A DNA stretch of 64,000 nt from Cepaea nemoralis. Lineage: Eukaryota > Mollusca > Gastropoda > Stylommatophora > Helicidae. Position 1 is the stretch's first letter. Each line of letters starts with the position of its first letter. The translations under genes and the position numbers were made by a program. Positions 56,921 through 58,261 of this stretch are shown piece by piece. The stretch is taken from assembly GCA_014155875.1 (NCBI GenBank), contig JACEFZ010011398.1, forward strand, positions 26,001-90,000, in the 5' to 3' direction. The notes under the pieces were generated by a model. It had not been told where the DNA came from and searched no databases. It saw only the letters and a program-made list of their open reading frames with translations.

Positions 56921-58197
56921 CTCGCTCTAAGTCTCGATCTCCCACCTCTCCCTTTCTTGTCTTTACCACTCTTTAATGTCTTTCAATACATCTTTCTCAT
57001 ATCTCTGTCTCTCACACTATCTTCGTTATCTATCTCTCTCCTCTCTCTTTTCCACCTGCTTCAGATATACCGGGTTTTCCTGCACTTTATATGCGTAGCA
57101 TTTCCTTTTCCTTGTTTATTTATTAATTAATGAGGCCAGTAAATCGAAAGCCTGGTGTTTGAATTGCCTAATCTTGTCTTGCTGAGGTGAAGCATATTAC
57201 TATTGGCTTGGACCAGAACAGAGTCACTCAGATAGGATGCAATGGAGGCCATAGAAAGTGTCAAATTAAGAGAATCATCACTGCTGCGATATTATCAGGA
57301 CATAAATAGTAGGACACTAATGTAAACAAACATGGATGCTTGGTTACAGTAAGTGTACAGAAACGAAAGTTAACAATTCTTTAACTCGCCTGGGGACAGA
57401 ATTATTTGCAGGTATCGTTATTTGTATTGGAGATACCTGTTCTGAAAAAAAATTATTCTTGATATTTAAACAGGACTAACATAAAATTTAAAAATAAAAC
57501 GGGATGCCAAAAGAACGGACAGAAGTAAGAAGAAGAGTGATTCATTAAAAATTACGGAAAAATCGGCAGAATTAAACTCGCAACAGTGAACATTCCTATT
57601 TTAATTTAAATTAACTACCTTCTTAATGGCCCAAACTAAAATTGACTAGTGAGCGGACGCTGTGACATGTTTGTTACTTCCCGCAATTCGATTGTGAATA
57701 TAATTTTTTTCTATTCGCAATTCCTTTGCGAATAGTGCCTCCCATTTCATGATTTCTCAAACTCAGGATTCGGATTAGCGATTAGCTGTGATTTTGGATA
57801 GAGCAAACATTGAGTTTGAGCCGGTCACCTCACATAGTGAAGCTAAGAATGTATGTTTGTGAAACCCTTGGTATGCTCACTTCTACAGTACAGTAGTAAT
57901 AGTATCTGTTACAAAGGGTCGCTGATCTGAATGTTCATTTTCATTTACATACACATTTCTCTTAGTGTGTCGTGTCCATTGGCTTCCTTGTTTCATTTAT
58001 TTCACAACTTTCTGTCTGCCTTATTGTCGTTTGTCAAGTCATGGATGTATACAGATCAATCATAAACATACCATGTTGATGTCGGCAGCCGGGCCTGTGA
58101 TGTCTGCGATGCCGAGCCCGACATAGTAGCTGGTAGAACTAGACAGATGGATTAGAGACACGAGAAGGAAACAAGACAGTCCGACTTCTGCTGCCAT
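3501..58197 (-). CDS. ASAH2: neutral ceramidase gene (18 exons found, 3' end missing)
   Basis: Neutral ceramidases hydrolyse the N-acyl bond of ceramide to sphingosine and fatty acid, at the cell surface or as secreted enzymes. The 18 exons, read on the minus strand, splice with GT/AG borders into one frame of about 635 residues with no internal stop. Landmarks in order: signal peptide (1 to ~22), a TGPAAD segment (35-40), THTHSG (115-120, zinc-ligand region), SWFAVH (220-225), NLGDVSPN (nucleophile Ser about 276), YSFAAG, CHKPKP, PGEF then MAGRR (Glu about 460), EYSDYITT (zinc-binding Tyr region, about 496-503), YGPHTLEAY, and the start of the C-terminal Ig-like domain (DWQV...HWET). No Ser/Thr-rich mucin box follows the signal peptide, unlike mammals and like the fly enzyme. 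N-glycosylation sequons are common (NLT, NMT, NNT, NVT, NSS, NTT, NGT), as expected for a secreted glycoprotein. Family members run about 700-780 residues, so the final 60-70 are missing. Motif assignments come from memory of the family. Confidence 0.95.
4026..4171. repeat. 21-bp minisatellite, ~7 copies, beside exon 17 donor
   Basis: The unit is CACCTGTAAACACACCTGTGT. The array ends 8 bp from the donor of exon 17. On the minus strand each unit holds TTTACAGGTGA, which reads as either an acceptor-like or a donor-like site. Confidence 0.9.
4180..4233 (-). CDS. ASAH2: neutral ceramidase exon 17 (54-nt microexon)
   Basis: 54 bp, residues 589-606. [18 protein letters not shown] matches the family's GExxxVxFVGANPKNxxx, the start of the C-terminal beta domain. 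Acceptor AACAG, donor AAG|GTAGGT, phase 0 at both ends. The 21-bp array begins 8 bp past the donor. Confidence 0.92.
4284..4720. repeat. ~79-bp tandem repeat, ~5 copies
   Basis: Copies share TATCATTCAGTAGTACAGTC and GAGACAAGAGCTGCAGTGTT. The last copies decay into short ACATACATACACATGAGAC repeats. Located in intron 16. Confidence 0.85.
5385..5954. repeat. 58-bp minisatellite, ~10 copies, beside exon 16 donor
   Basis: The unit begins GTGTCTACAGTCATCAGTGT and ends CTAGCACAAGGAT; copies are nearly identical and the final copy is truncated. It stops about 45 bp from the exon 16 donor. The unit contains no copy of the exon. Confidence 0.92.
5999..6142 (-). CDS. ASAH2: neutral ceramidase exon 16
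   Basis: 144 bp, residues 541-588 (48 codons). [19 protein letters not shown] then [17 protein letters not shown] matches the family's PP...P...VxDxxPxGxxFGxVLxxAxPxY. Acceptor TGACAG, donor CAG|GTAATG. It lies 7.35 kb from exon 15; the intron holds the nested LINEs. Confidence 0.93.
6341..6900 (-). mobile_element. older LINE, 3' end fragment
   Basis: On the minus strand 6640-6900 encodes the typical LINE C-terminus [20 protein letters not shown] followed by WNNLPQEIK. Downstream comes a 3' tail with AATAAAGTTTATTCATTTG and GTTCGTTC. Frames are broken. It is plausibly the 3' end of the same element as 12130-12560, now separated by a younger insertion. Confidence 0.75.
7117..9738 (-). CDS. 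reverse transcriptase ORF with C-terminal C2H2 finger
   Basis: 873 residues. The first ~90 finish the endonuclease ([12 protein letters not shown]). RT follows: [11 protein letters not shown], motif [26 protein letters not shown], catalytic LFADDAAV and FTYLGSVV. Then come the thumb and C-terminal region ([31 protein letters not shown]) and a terminal finger CTHCERTF...[10 protein letters not shown]. All RT catalytic motifs are intact. Because the endonuclease is frameshifted, the element as a whole is probably not autonomous. It sits in intron 15 of the ceramidase gene in sense orientation. Confidence 0.93.
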   Translation of the reverse strand: MENGQRLLEHCTSNDLCITNSFFKTKEMHKVTWKHPRSGHWHQLDFIITRRQHLNHISLTRSYHSADCDTDHSLVVARVRLRPKRIYTAKHKYSPRINIINTHDPEKCFQFQQQLEDAFTDTPENCTVNEKWGQIKETLYKTAVGVYGTVDHKRQDWFAANSETLQPLIDKKKKALLRNKERPTRNTLSELRQARKDVQKAARQCANDYWIKLCESIQIASDKGDIRSMYEGIKKACGPVIKRSAPLKTLTGEVITDKKQQMDRWVEHYLELYSSETKLADDALNAIEALPTLDHLDTLPTITEVKCAINELASGKAPGKDGIPIEVIRSGQDTLTLQIHQLIELCWREGQVPQDFKDSNIITLYKNKGDRSDCNNYRGISLLCIVGKVFARIVLRRLQVLGDQVYPESQCGFRQNRSTTDMIFSLRQMQEKCREQNQPLFIAFIDLTKAFDLVSREGLFKALKKIGCPPTLLSIVESFHTGMKGIIKFDGATSEEFEIKSGVKQGCVLAPTLFGIYFSLLLKYAFRDQDGGIYIHSRSDGGLYNAQRLKAKTKIRRVLIRELLFADDAAVTTHSEEELQCLLSAFSNACSEFGLTISKKKTQIMSQGAHGVPSIFIDDAELEIVDHFTYLGSVVNSKLSLDQEINIRIGKAATTMNRLRKRVWENRKLTAKTKVLVYQACVLSTLLYGSETWTTYSHQENNLNSFHMRCLRRILGIKWQDKITNTEVLERSGCVTVYSMLSLRRLRWIGHLRRMDDGRIPKDIFFGELQMGKRSQGRPLLRYKDVCKRDMIDTGIDNAHWEQVAAERVAWRANIRNGIKSKEKIIAEKSHTKRLRRKMVHDGGNDHVFTCTHCERTFTAQIGLISHTRYRHS
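9698..10338 (-). pseudogene. APE-type endonuclease part of the retrotransposon
   Basis: It nicks target DNA to prime reverse transcription. Motifs: [12 protein letters not shown] (about 10242-10268), [11 protein letters not shown] (catalytic Glu), [27 protein letters not shown]. The [11 protein letters not shown] terminus lies in the next frame. The frame is broken twice: near 10205, shortly after the WNVRTM segment, and near 9736, just after GDFNARVG, where one extra base shifts into the RT frame. No ATG precedes WNVRT in frame after the upstream stop near 10338, so the start is unclear. Confidence 0.85.
11040..12120. other. intron 15 sequence without recognised content
   Basis: A moderately GC-rich stretch at 11080-11220 and a short (GA)n at about 11757-11771 are visible. 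I see no exon, array or retroelement motif that I can support. Confidence 0.5.
12130..12560 (-). mobile_element. older LINE, RT C-terminal fragment
   Basis: On the minus strand it reads [20 protein letters not shown], then [20 protein letters not shown] and IWDGCSKS, the family signature ALGVxIDxxLxWxxH...LDYCxxVWG. Frames are broken. Together with 6341-6900 it may be one element, split by about 1.1 kb of unassigned sequence plus the 4 kb retrotransposon. Confidence 0.78.
12561..13492. other. intron 15, no gene seen
   Basis: A ~70-bp imperfect duplication occurs around 12840-12970 (GACAGCTAAGAATATCAACA in both copies). No exon evidence is seen up to exon 15. Confidence 0.5.
13493..13588 (-). 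CDS. ASAH2: neutral ceramidase exon 15
   Basis: 96 bp, residues 509-540. [20 protein letters not shown] then YKQLA matches the family's [18 protein letters not shown] block. I chose the acceptor TATAG (rather than a second CAG 6 bp downstream) because it keeps the family's residue count. Donor CAG|GTAACA. Confidence 0.95.
13685..14030. repeat. degenerate 40-bp repeat, ~8 copies
   Basis: Copies share TCTCTGTGATGGTTCTACAT and CAGTGTGACAGTTTTAGATC. They are more diverged than in most arrays of this window, suggesting an older array. Confidence 0.8.
14340..14757. repeat. 52-bp minisatellite, ~8 copies, beside exon 14 donor
   Basis: The unit begins CCTGTTATAATCCTGACCTA and ends CACCCATCAGAGAA, with near-identical copies. 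It ends about 29 bp from the exon 14 donor. Confidence 0.92.
14787..14885 (-). CDS. ASAH2: neutral ceramidase exon 14 (zinc-binding Tyr region)
   Basis: 99 bp, residues 476-508. [20 protein letters not shown] then QEYQ matches the family's TVVISGLxNxYxxYITTxEEYQ. Acceptor CACCAG, donor CAG|GTACAA, phase 0 at both ends. Minisatellites flank it closely on both sides. Confidence 0.95.
14937..15765. repeat. 43/34-bp minisatellite, ~20 copies
   Basis: Two unit types alternate. The long type contains AACAATCACAACATCAATAG and the short type AACATCAACACCAATCACT; both begin GAGTGTCTCACAGAA. It starts about 50 bp upstream of the exon 14 acceptor. Confidence 0.92.
15780..16228. other. intron 13 spacer with an imperfect duplication
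   Basis: A ~75-bp imperfect duplication (about 15885-15955 and 15957-16030) shares GGATCCCCAA and GACACTCCATGA. No gene is seen. Confidence 0.6.
16229..17452. repeat. 22-bp minisatellite, ~55 copies
   Basis: The unit is AGTACAAGTGTAGTCAGAGA+AT. Variants at a few sites (GTAGTC, GTAATC, GTAGTT; AGAAT or AGTAT) are distributed in patches, so copies could be typed individually. Located in intron 13. Confidence 0.94.
17504..17660. repeat. 43-bp repeat overlapping the exon 13 donor, ~3.6 copies
   Basis: The unit contains CAGACTTACAGAGTAGACT. Its complement is the end of exon 13 plus its donor (AGTCTACTCT|GTAAGTCTG). Three decoy donors follow the real one. Confidence 0.9.
17654..17693 (-). CDS. 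ASAH2: neutral ceramidase exon 13 (40-nt microexon)
   Basis: Only 40 bp, residues 462-475. It completes the Ser split from exon 12 and reads [13 protein letters not shown], matching the family's TTMSGRRLREAV directly after PGEF. Acceptor TTTCAG, donor TCT|GTAAGT. Phase fits both neighbours. The donor and last ~10 exon bases recur in a 43-bp repeat next to it. Confidence 0.93.
18236..18815 (-). pseudogene. L2/CR1-like LINE 3' fragment
   Basis: On the minus strand it encodes FLKCY-type and [11 protein letters not shown] segments, then a C-terminal domain [33 protein letters not shown] and AHAYRHGT, with stops. It is interrupted near 18478-18510 by AATAAAGTTTGTTCGTTCG on the plus strand, which resembles the 3' tail seen at 6341 in the other orientation. 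Confidence 0.78.
19008..19350 (-). pseudogene. RNase H/C-terminal fragment of an I/Nimb-like LINE
   Basis: The minus-strand frame reads [11 protein letters not shown], the terminal RNase H motif, and then ~90 residues ending [14 protein letters not shown]. This is the same architecture as the 30555-31990 element. The 3' end has a (TCAA)n tail (19008-19022). It begins about 20 bp past the exon 12 donor. Confidence 0.8.
19372..19466 (-). CDS. ASAH2: neutral ceramidase exon 12 (PGEF motif)
   Basis: 95 bp, residues 431-461 plus two bases. [20 protein letters not shown] then IIAVPGEF matches the family's PxPWxPxIVDxQ...LGxLxIxAxPGEF. The Glu (about 460) is an expected zinc ligand. Acceptor TTCACAG, donor TTCAG|GTGAG. 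A 20-bp array lies 30 bp upstream of the acceptor. Confidence 0.95.
19497..19880. repeat. 20-bp minisatellite, ~19 copies, beside exon 12 acceptor
   Basis: The unit is ACTTGCACCCACAACATGAA with variants CTCACAACAGG and CATCCACAA. It starts 30 bp upstream (in transcription) of exon 12, so it replaces the normal branch-point region. Confidence 0.92.
20110..20460 (-). repeat. dispersed ~300-bp repeat, copy 1
   Basis: On the minus strand it contains ATTACCATGGT, TGCAGCTTGA, GAATTCTGCAG, CCTGACGAGATGCAG, ATATGCCAGGCA and TTGTTTGTGTCTTC in order. The same order occurs at 39050-39340 (+) and partly at 56180-56340 (+). It is likely a SINE or short non-autonomous element; class unknown. Confidence 0.75.
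20666..20905. repeat. 42-bp repeat seeded by exon 11 donor, ~6 copies
   Basis: The complement of the unit holds ~21 bp matching the end of exon 11 (GGACACAGGGGAA) followed by the donor GTAAGT and 15 further intron bases. About half the unit is exon and half is intron. Being 42 bp, it reads through in frame with exon 11 over several copies. Confidence 0.92.
20888..21000 (-). CDS. ASAH2: neutral ceramidase exon 11 (donor amplified next door)
   Basis: 113 bp, residues 393-430. It contains [13 protein letters not shown] and [15 protein letters not shown], matching the family's [14 protein letters not shown]. Acceptor CCTCAG, donor GAA|GTAAGT. The 3' ~21 bp and the donor are repeated about six times downstream in transcription. 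Confidence 0.95.
21253..21334 (-). CDS. ASAH2: neutral ceramidase exon 10 (acceptor amplified next door)
   Basis: 82 bp, residues 366-392 plus one base. [20 protein letters not shown] is the family's [16 protein letters not shown] block. Acceptor CCACCCCCAG|GTACAG, donor CAAG|GTCAGG. The acceptor and first exon bases recur in each long unit of the 2.6 kb array beginning at this exon's 5' edge. Confidence 0.95.
21330..23975. repeat. 39/31-bp minisatellite seeded by exon 10 acceptor, ~70 copies
   Basis: The long unit contains GTACCTGGGGGTGGGACAAG; its complement is the exon 10 acceptor CCCACCCCCAG|GTACAG. The shorter 31-bp units lack the ATCACTGTACC part but keep the CCCCCAG. The array fills about 85% of intron 9. 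Variants (ATCTGG, GACCAGG, GAGGTGG) form repeated patterns that indicate block duplications. Confidence 0.94.
24250..24440. other. intron 9 sequence 3' of exon 9
   Basis: A short (GT)n at 24313-24332 lies just beyond the exon 9 donor. No gene is seen. Confidence 0.5.
24441..24545 (-). CDS. ASAH2: neutral ceramidase exon 9
   Basis: Residues 331-365 (35 codons). [20 protein letters not shown] then [15 protein letters not shown] corresponds to the family's LYxxA...HxxVDMxxxxV stretch. Acceptor CCCCAG, donor AAG|GTCAGT, phase 0 at both ends. Confidence 0.93.
24840..24960. repeat. C-run and (AC)n simple repeats
   Basis: CCCCCCCCCACACACACA near 24852 and (AC)n near 24908-24930 are followed by C-rich sequence. 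Located in intron 8. Confidence 0.9.
25105..25308. repeat. 50-bp repeat, 4 copies
   Basis: The unit begins TGAGACTGTGCCAGGTCAGA and ends CAGGCCTTAGATCATGAG; copies at 25161, 25211 and 25261 are spaced exactly 50 bp. Located in intron 8. Confidence 0.92.
25425..25650 (-). pseudogene. L2/CR1-like LINE C-terminal fragment
   Basis: The minus strand encodes [18 protein letters not shown], a stop, then [20 protein letters not shown] and [11 protein letters not shown], ending at GATGGATGGATTT. It is a close relative of the fragments at 18236 (-) and 54890 (+); all share the same C-terminal ~75 residues. Confidence 0.85.
25678..25980. repeat. two short arrays, 27 bp x4 and ~24 bp x5
   Basis: 25680-25787 repeats ACATGGACATAAGTAGATGG plus TACAAAC. 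25855-25978 repeats AAACATCATGAAACTGTGAC plus TTAC. Both are in intron 8 next to the 23-bp array. Confidence 0.88.
26040..27935. repeat. 23-bp minisatellite, ~82 copies, beside exon 8 donor
   Basis: The unit is TACACATACAACAAACAGTG plus ATG. The array runs to about 15 bp from the exon 8 donor. Because 23 is not a multiple of three and the minus strand lacks stops, long meaningless frames occur in all three minus frames. Single-base insertions and deletions cluster at about 26.69-26.94 kb. Confidence 0.94.
27947..28033 (-). CDS. ASAH2: neutral ceramidase exon 8
   Basis: Residues 302-330 (29 codons). It contains [20 protein letters not shown], matching CxAxGPGxDMFxSTQIIG of the family. Acceptor CTCTAG, donor TTG|GTGGGT. 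The donor is followed within about 15 bp by the 23-bp array. Confidence 0.94.
28650..28810. repeat. 31-bp repeat, ~5 copies
   Basis: The unit contains AATGTCATAGTAATATTGAT and GAACTATGGGA. Located in intron 7; no gene in 28.03-29.05 kb. Confidence 0.88.
29055..30215. repeat. 61-bp minisatellite seeded by exon 7 end and donor, ~19 copies
   Basis: The complement of each unit holds ~39 bp of the end of exon 7 (from CTTCCCTGTGATAG through GTAATGGCAAG) and the donor GTATATC plus ~22 bp of intron. Some units carry a 6-bp duplication (AAGTTA), giving 67 bp. The real exon 7 donor (30215/30216) is the first in the series. Confidence 0.95.
30216..30338 (-). CDS. ASAH2: neutral ceramidase exon 7 (nucleophile Ser)
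   Basis: Residues 261-301 (41 codons). It reads [18 protein letters not shown], then GPRC and [19 protein letters not shown] holds the family's catalytic Ser, here about residue 276. Acceptor CTGCAG, donor AAG|GTATATC. The last ~39 bp and the donor are amplified about 19 times in the adjacent intron. Confidence 0.96.
30555..31990 (-). pseudogene. I/Nimb-like LINE: RT C-terminus plus RNase H
   Basis: 5'-truncated at a (TG)n tract near 31990. 31860-31220 (minus strand) encodes the RT C-terminal region ([38 protein letters not shown]). Then comes RNase H with its four acidic landmarks: [29 protein letters not shown] and, after a frameshift near 30915, [19 protein letters not shown]. It ends ...[18 protein letters not shown] at about 30582, followed by a (CTAA)n tail. 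The RNase H residues are intact but the frame is broken. It lies in intron 6, sense to the host gene. Confidence 0.88.
31995..32045. repeat. (TG)n microsatellite
   Basis: About 45 bp of TG repeats with CG and TT interruptions, directly at the truncation point of the RNase H LINE. Confidence 0.92.
32100..33310. other. intron 6, no gene seen
   Basis: AT-rich unique-looking sequence. I found no exon of the ceramidase or any other gene. Confidence 0.5.
33313..33912. repeat. 37-bp minisatellite, ~16 copies
   Basis: The unit begins ACATGAGCAAGCAACACAAA and ends TGTAGCAGACACATGAT. Copies are almost identical, with one base insertion near 33421 and a 2-bp loss near 33728, suggesting recent expansion or homogenisation. 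It ends about 105 bp from the exon 6 donor. Confidence 0.94.
34018..34138 (-). CDS. ASAH2: neutral ceramidase exon 6 (SWFAVH motif)
   Basis: Residues 221-260. With the split Ser it gives [20 protein letters not shown] and then [10 protein letters not shown], matching the family's SWFAIHxxSMNN...SDNxGYAS. The His is the expected second zinc ligand. Acceptor CTACAG, donor CAG|GTAGAC. Confidence 0.95.
34228..34597. repeat. 45-bp minisatellite, ~8 copies
   Basis: The unit begins GATGTTTCTCCAATACTCTC and ends CACCCACTGTCTAT. It starts about 90 bp upstream of the exon 6 acceptor. The 45-bp length keeps several frames open on both strands, which is not evidence of coding. Confidence 0.93.
34748..35071 (-). 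pseudogene. RNase H fragment of a LINE
   Basis: On the minus strand [20 protein letters not shown], then [16 protein letters not shown] and [13 protein letters not shown], resembles the first half of a retroelement RNase H (YTDGS catalytic Asp). The rest is absent. Its upstream part is embedded in the 73-bp repeat. Confidence 0.75.
34996..35216. repeat. 73-bp repeat, 3 copies
   Basis: Copies start at 34996, 35069 and 35142 (exactly 73 bp apart) with CATTACACCATTCTCTACTC and end at GTGCTGGCTGCAGT. The first copy is part of the RNase H fragment, so the array was seeded inside a dead retroelement. Confidence 0.92.
35402..35935. repeat. 55-bp duplication, ~72-bp duplication and a G-run
   Basis: A 55-bp duplication starts at 35402 and 35457 (GCTCTGTCAGG...ATCATTTCTATG). 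A ~72-bp duplication at about 35805-35930 (ACCAAACATG...CTGTAACAGCCTA) includes a run of 13 G at about 35890. Located in intron 5. Confidence 0.8.
35968..36045 (-). CDS. ASAH2: neutral ceramidase exon 5 (5' part copied in adjacent array)
   Basis: 78 bp, residues 194-220 with split codons at both ends. It reads [20 protein letters not shown]. Acceptor ACATAG|GTAC, donor ATCAG|GTAAGG. The first ~29 bp of this exon plus its acceptor are repeated about 13 times in the minisatellite immediately upstream in transcription (36.05-36.8 kb). Confidence 0.93.
36046..36805. repeat. 56-58-bp minisatellite seeded by exon 5 acceptor and 5' end, ~13 copies
   Basis: The complement of each unit contains an acceptor-like GTACATAG followed by ~29 bp of exon 5 (GTACAAGTATGATGTGGACA plus AGAACATGA), then ~27 bp derived from intron. 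Copies are 90% or more alike by eye. The real acceptor is the copy nearest the exon body. Confidence 0.95.
36930..38885. repeat. 30-bp minisatellite, ~65 copies
   Basis: The unit begins ATAACTGTACCCAGCACACA and ends TTATACACAC. A variant with an extra AGC (CCAGCAGCACAC) recurs at regular intervals, and the stretch 37.86-38.16 recurs at about 38.17-38.47, indicating block duplication. Small indels cluster at 37.0-37.8 kb. Located in intron 4. Confidence 0.94.
39050..39340 (+). repeat. dispersed ~300-bp repeat, copy 2
   Basis: It aligns by eye along its length with the complement of 20110-20460 (GATTACCATGGTGGAC, TTTCAGCTTGATGGA, GTGAATTCTGCAG, GAGATGCAGCAAAGTATGCC, AGGCAATAAATT). Confidence 0.75.
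39350..39848. other. intron 4, no gene seen
   Basis: Unique-looking sequence. The 89-codon frame at 39387-39656 has no recognisable motif and no codon-use support. Confidence 0.45.
39850..42765. repeat. 38-bp minisatellite with higher-order structure, ~75 copies
   Basis: The unit begins GTGTGTTCTTTATTGTGAGC. Two variants (AGTGTATAAGTGGAGT and AGAGTATAGGTGGAGT) largely alternate, making a 76-bp dimer. Marker variants (GAGCTTAGTG, GAGAATAGG, TATAATTGGAG/CACAGTATAGG) recur about 1.1-1.3 kb apart, so a longer block has been duplicated. Located in intron 4; it is the largest array in the window. Confidence 0.95.
42780..43235. other. intron 4, no gene seen
   Basis: AT-rich. A small triple AGCCAACTTTAGGA(T/C)G repeat occurs near 43001-43050. 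Nothing else is visible. Confidence 0.45.
43236..43445. repeat. ~56-bp repeat, ~3.7 copies
   Basis: Copies share ACTGATTATTTATATGATAC and TGTATGTGCACCTCACAGTT. Located in intron 4 near exon 4. Confidence 0.88.
43684..43811 (-). CDS. ASAH2: neutral ceramidase exon 4
   Basis: Residues 152-193 plus two bases. It contains [20 protein letters not shown] and [18 protein letters not shown], matching the family's INRSPxxYLxNPxxER block. Acceptor GTCAG, donor CA|GTGAG, ending in phase 2 and completed by the first base of exon 5. Confidence 0.94.
43951..43999. repeat. (GA)n microsatellite
   Basis: About 24 GA dinucleotides in intron 3. Confidence 0.95.
44230..44266. repeat. C-run of ~34 bases (G-run on minus strand)
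   Basis: About 20 consecutive C, one A, then nine C. The transcribed (minus-strand) RNA would carry the G-run, a potential G-quadruplex in the intron 3 pre-mRNA. Confidence 0.9.
44355..44650. repeat. degenerate (TTGGCTGGCTGA)n repeat
   Basis: Irregular 4- and 12-16-bp units of TGGC/TGGT/TGAT. It translates as Trp/Leu/Gly-rich nonsense. Located in intron 3. Confidence 0.92.
45218..45394 (-). CDS. ASAH2: neutral ceramidase exon 3 (THTHSG zinc-ligand motif)
   Basis: Residues 93-151 (59 codons). [16 protein letters not shown] is the strongly conserved zinc-ligand region and is followed by FSQYLLYDL and [13 protein letters not shown]. Acceptor GCTCCAG, donor CAG|GTTGGG, phase 0 at both ends. Confidence 0.95.
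45640..45897. repeat. 42-bp minisatellite, 6 copies
   Basis: The unit begins ACTGTCCCCTGCTGGCCCAC and ends CAAATGTCTGCCC. Its length of 42 keeps frames open on both strands. Located in intron 2, about 250 bp upstream of the exon 3 acceptor. Confidence 0.93.
46225..47055. repeat. ~75-bp minisatellite, ~11 copies
   Basis: The unit contains GGGGAGAGACAAACAAGAAT and AACTGGCATCATCAGTCGCC. Located in intron 2. Confidence 0.93.
47056..49130. other. intron 2, AT-rich, no gene seen
   Basis: No exon, array or retroelement motif is recognised. The longest frame (98 codons at 47871-48167, -) has no family resemblance. Confidence 0.5.
49140..49365. repeat. (GAT)n / (AAT)n microsatellite cluster
   Basis: A pure (ATG)n run of ~19 repeats at about 49238-49296 is flanked by imperfect GATAAT sequence. 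A ~60-bp block (ATTACAATGATTATAAAAAC) occurs on both sides of it. Confidence 0.93.
49440..51315. other. intron 2, AT-rich, no gene seen
   Basis: No convincing exon or element is seen. A weak pyrimidine-rich run sits near 50209-50220. Confidence 0.45.
51318..51445. repeat. 28-bp repeat, ~4.6 copies
   Basis: The unit is ACAAGGCATTCATAACAGTA plus CTAGAATC. Confidence 0.92.
51645..51875. repeat. ~75-bp repeat, 3 copies
   Basis: Copies share ATCTAAAAGCTTCCAC and GAAATACAGACATCATCTGT. Located in intron 2. Confidence 0.9.
52341..52490 (-). CDS. ASAH2: neutral ceramidase exon 2
   Basis: Residues 43-92, exactly 50 codons. It contains [20 protein letters not shown] and FVSID, matching the family's MGYxxxGQxxxGIxxRxxSRAF block. 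Acceptor CTAG, donor CAG|GTATGC, phase 0 at both ends. It carries an NLT sequon. Confidence 0.94.
52768..54010. repeat. 63-bp minisatellite, ~20 copies
   Basis: The unit begins GATCAGATATAAAACCATAC and contains CAAACATTCTTTGCTGCTGA. Two copies (about 53050 and 53427) share the same 6-bp deletion (57 bp) with identical flanking variants, so a ~6-unit block was duplicated. Because 63 is a multiple of three, it is open as a 21-residue repeat on both strands. Located in intron 1, about 280 bp upstream of exon 2. Confidence 0.95.
54045..55626 (-). pseudogene. L2/CR1-like LINE with a nested insertion
   Basis: Reading from 55626 down: [35 protein letters not shown], motif [26 protein letters not shown] near 55160, then the nested fragment (54890-55125). 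RT resumes with [20 protein letters not shown] (catalytic YADD), [21 protein letters not shown] and [20 protein letters not shown]. It ends near 54077 with a (TGAT)n tail (54047-54077). Several frameshifts and stops make it dead. It lies in intron 1, sense to the gene. Confidence 0.88.
54890..55125 (+). mobile_element. LINE C-terminal fragment nested in the LINE above
   Basis: The plus strand encodes [20 protein letters not shown], then [12 protein letters not shown] and [12 protein letters not shown], ending GATGGATGGATGGATTT. It interrupts the host element between its GCVLSPRLF motif and its YADD motif, in the opposite orientation. Same family as 18236 and 25425. Confidence 0.85.
55630..56180. 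other. intron 1, no gene seen
   Basis: 55675-55800 still looks like LINE on the minus strand (short degenerate match upstream of the RT). The remainder is AT-rich and unassigned. Confidence 0.4.
56180..56340 (+). repeat. dispersed ~300-bp repeat, partial copy 3
   Basis: It shares CTCTGCAGTATGAGCCTGAC, GAGATGCA, ATATGCCAGACAATA and TTGTTTGTGTCTTC with the copies at 20110 and 39050. Only the 3' half is present. Confidence 0.7.
56603..56676 (+). tRNA. degenerate tRNA-Asp-like sequence (pseudo-tRNA or SINE head)
   Basis: It has A-box-like TAGCATAGTGGTTAGTG, an anticodon-arm region TTTCCGCCTGGTACACGGGA and B-box GGTTCAATTC. The arrangement resembles eukaryotic tRNA-Asp, but the anticodon loop is altered and the acceptor stem pairs only partly. 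It is better read as a decayed tRNA or SINE promoter than as a working tRNA. Confidence 0.45.
56888..56920. repeat. (CT)n microsatellite inside the TIR element
   Basis: About 15 CT dinucleotides, followed by irregular CT-rich sequence to 57060. Confidence 0.93.
57755..58070. other. intron 1, between the TIR element and exon 1
   Basis: No gene or element is recognised. It runs into the exon 1 donor at 58071. Confidence 0.5.
58072..58197 (-). CDS. ASAH2: neutral ceramidase exon 1 (start codon, signal peptide)
   Basis: Residues 1-42. The ATG at 58197 opens a classic signal peptide with hydrophobic core [12 protein letters not shown], followed by [20 protein letters not shown], the start of the mature family domain. 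The donor is ATG|GTATG, phase 0. No upstream in-frame ATG lies nearby, so this start is preferred. It sits about 65 bp from a 63-bp minisatellite that fills the promoter region. Confidence 0.95.
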
Positions 58198-58250
58198 CTT
58201 CTAGCTTCTAGCAGACGATGTGAGCCATGTGACCGACCCACCTGACCTCC

Positions 58251-58256
58251 CACGTG
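58251..58256. promoter_or_regulatory. E-box CACGTG upstream of the ceramidase start
   Basis: CACGTGAC lies about 54 bp upstream of the start codon, between it and the promoter minisatellite. It fits a bHLH (TFEB/USF-type) E-box. No TATA box is evident nearby. Function is inferred from motif and position only. Confidence 0.3.
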
Positions 58257-58261
58257 ACCGC

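Larger units (their letters stand above)
56485..57751. mobile_element. ~1.27-kb element with ~50-bp terminal inverted repeats
   Basis: The left end (56491-56543) and the complement of the right end (57690-57737) match over about 48 bp with few differences: ACTATTCGCAA, GGAATTGCGAATAG, AAAAAAATTATATTC, CAATCGAA. Each terminus is also a hairpin (CTATTCGCAA ... TTGCGAATAG). A direct repeat ATTTCTCAA flanks it (56476-56484, 57752-57760), a possible 9-bp target-site duplication, though ~7 bp of non-TIR sequence lies inside the right copy. No transposase frame, so it is a MITE-like, non-autonomous element. Class not assigned. Confidence 0.7.
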
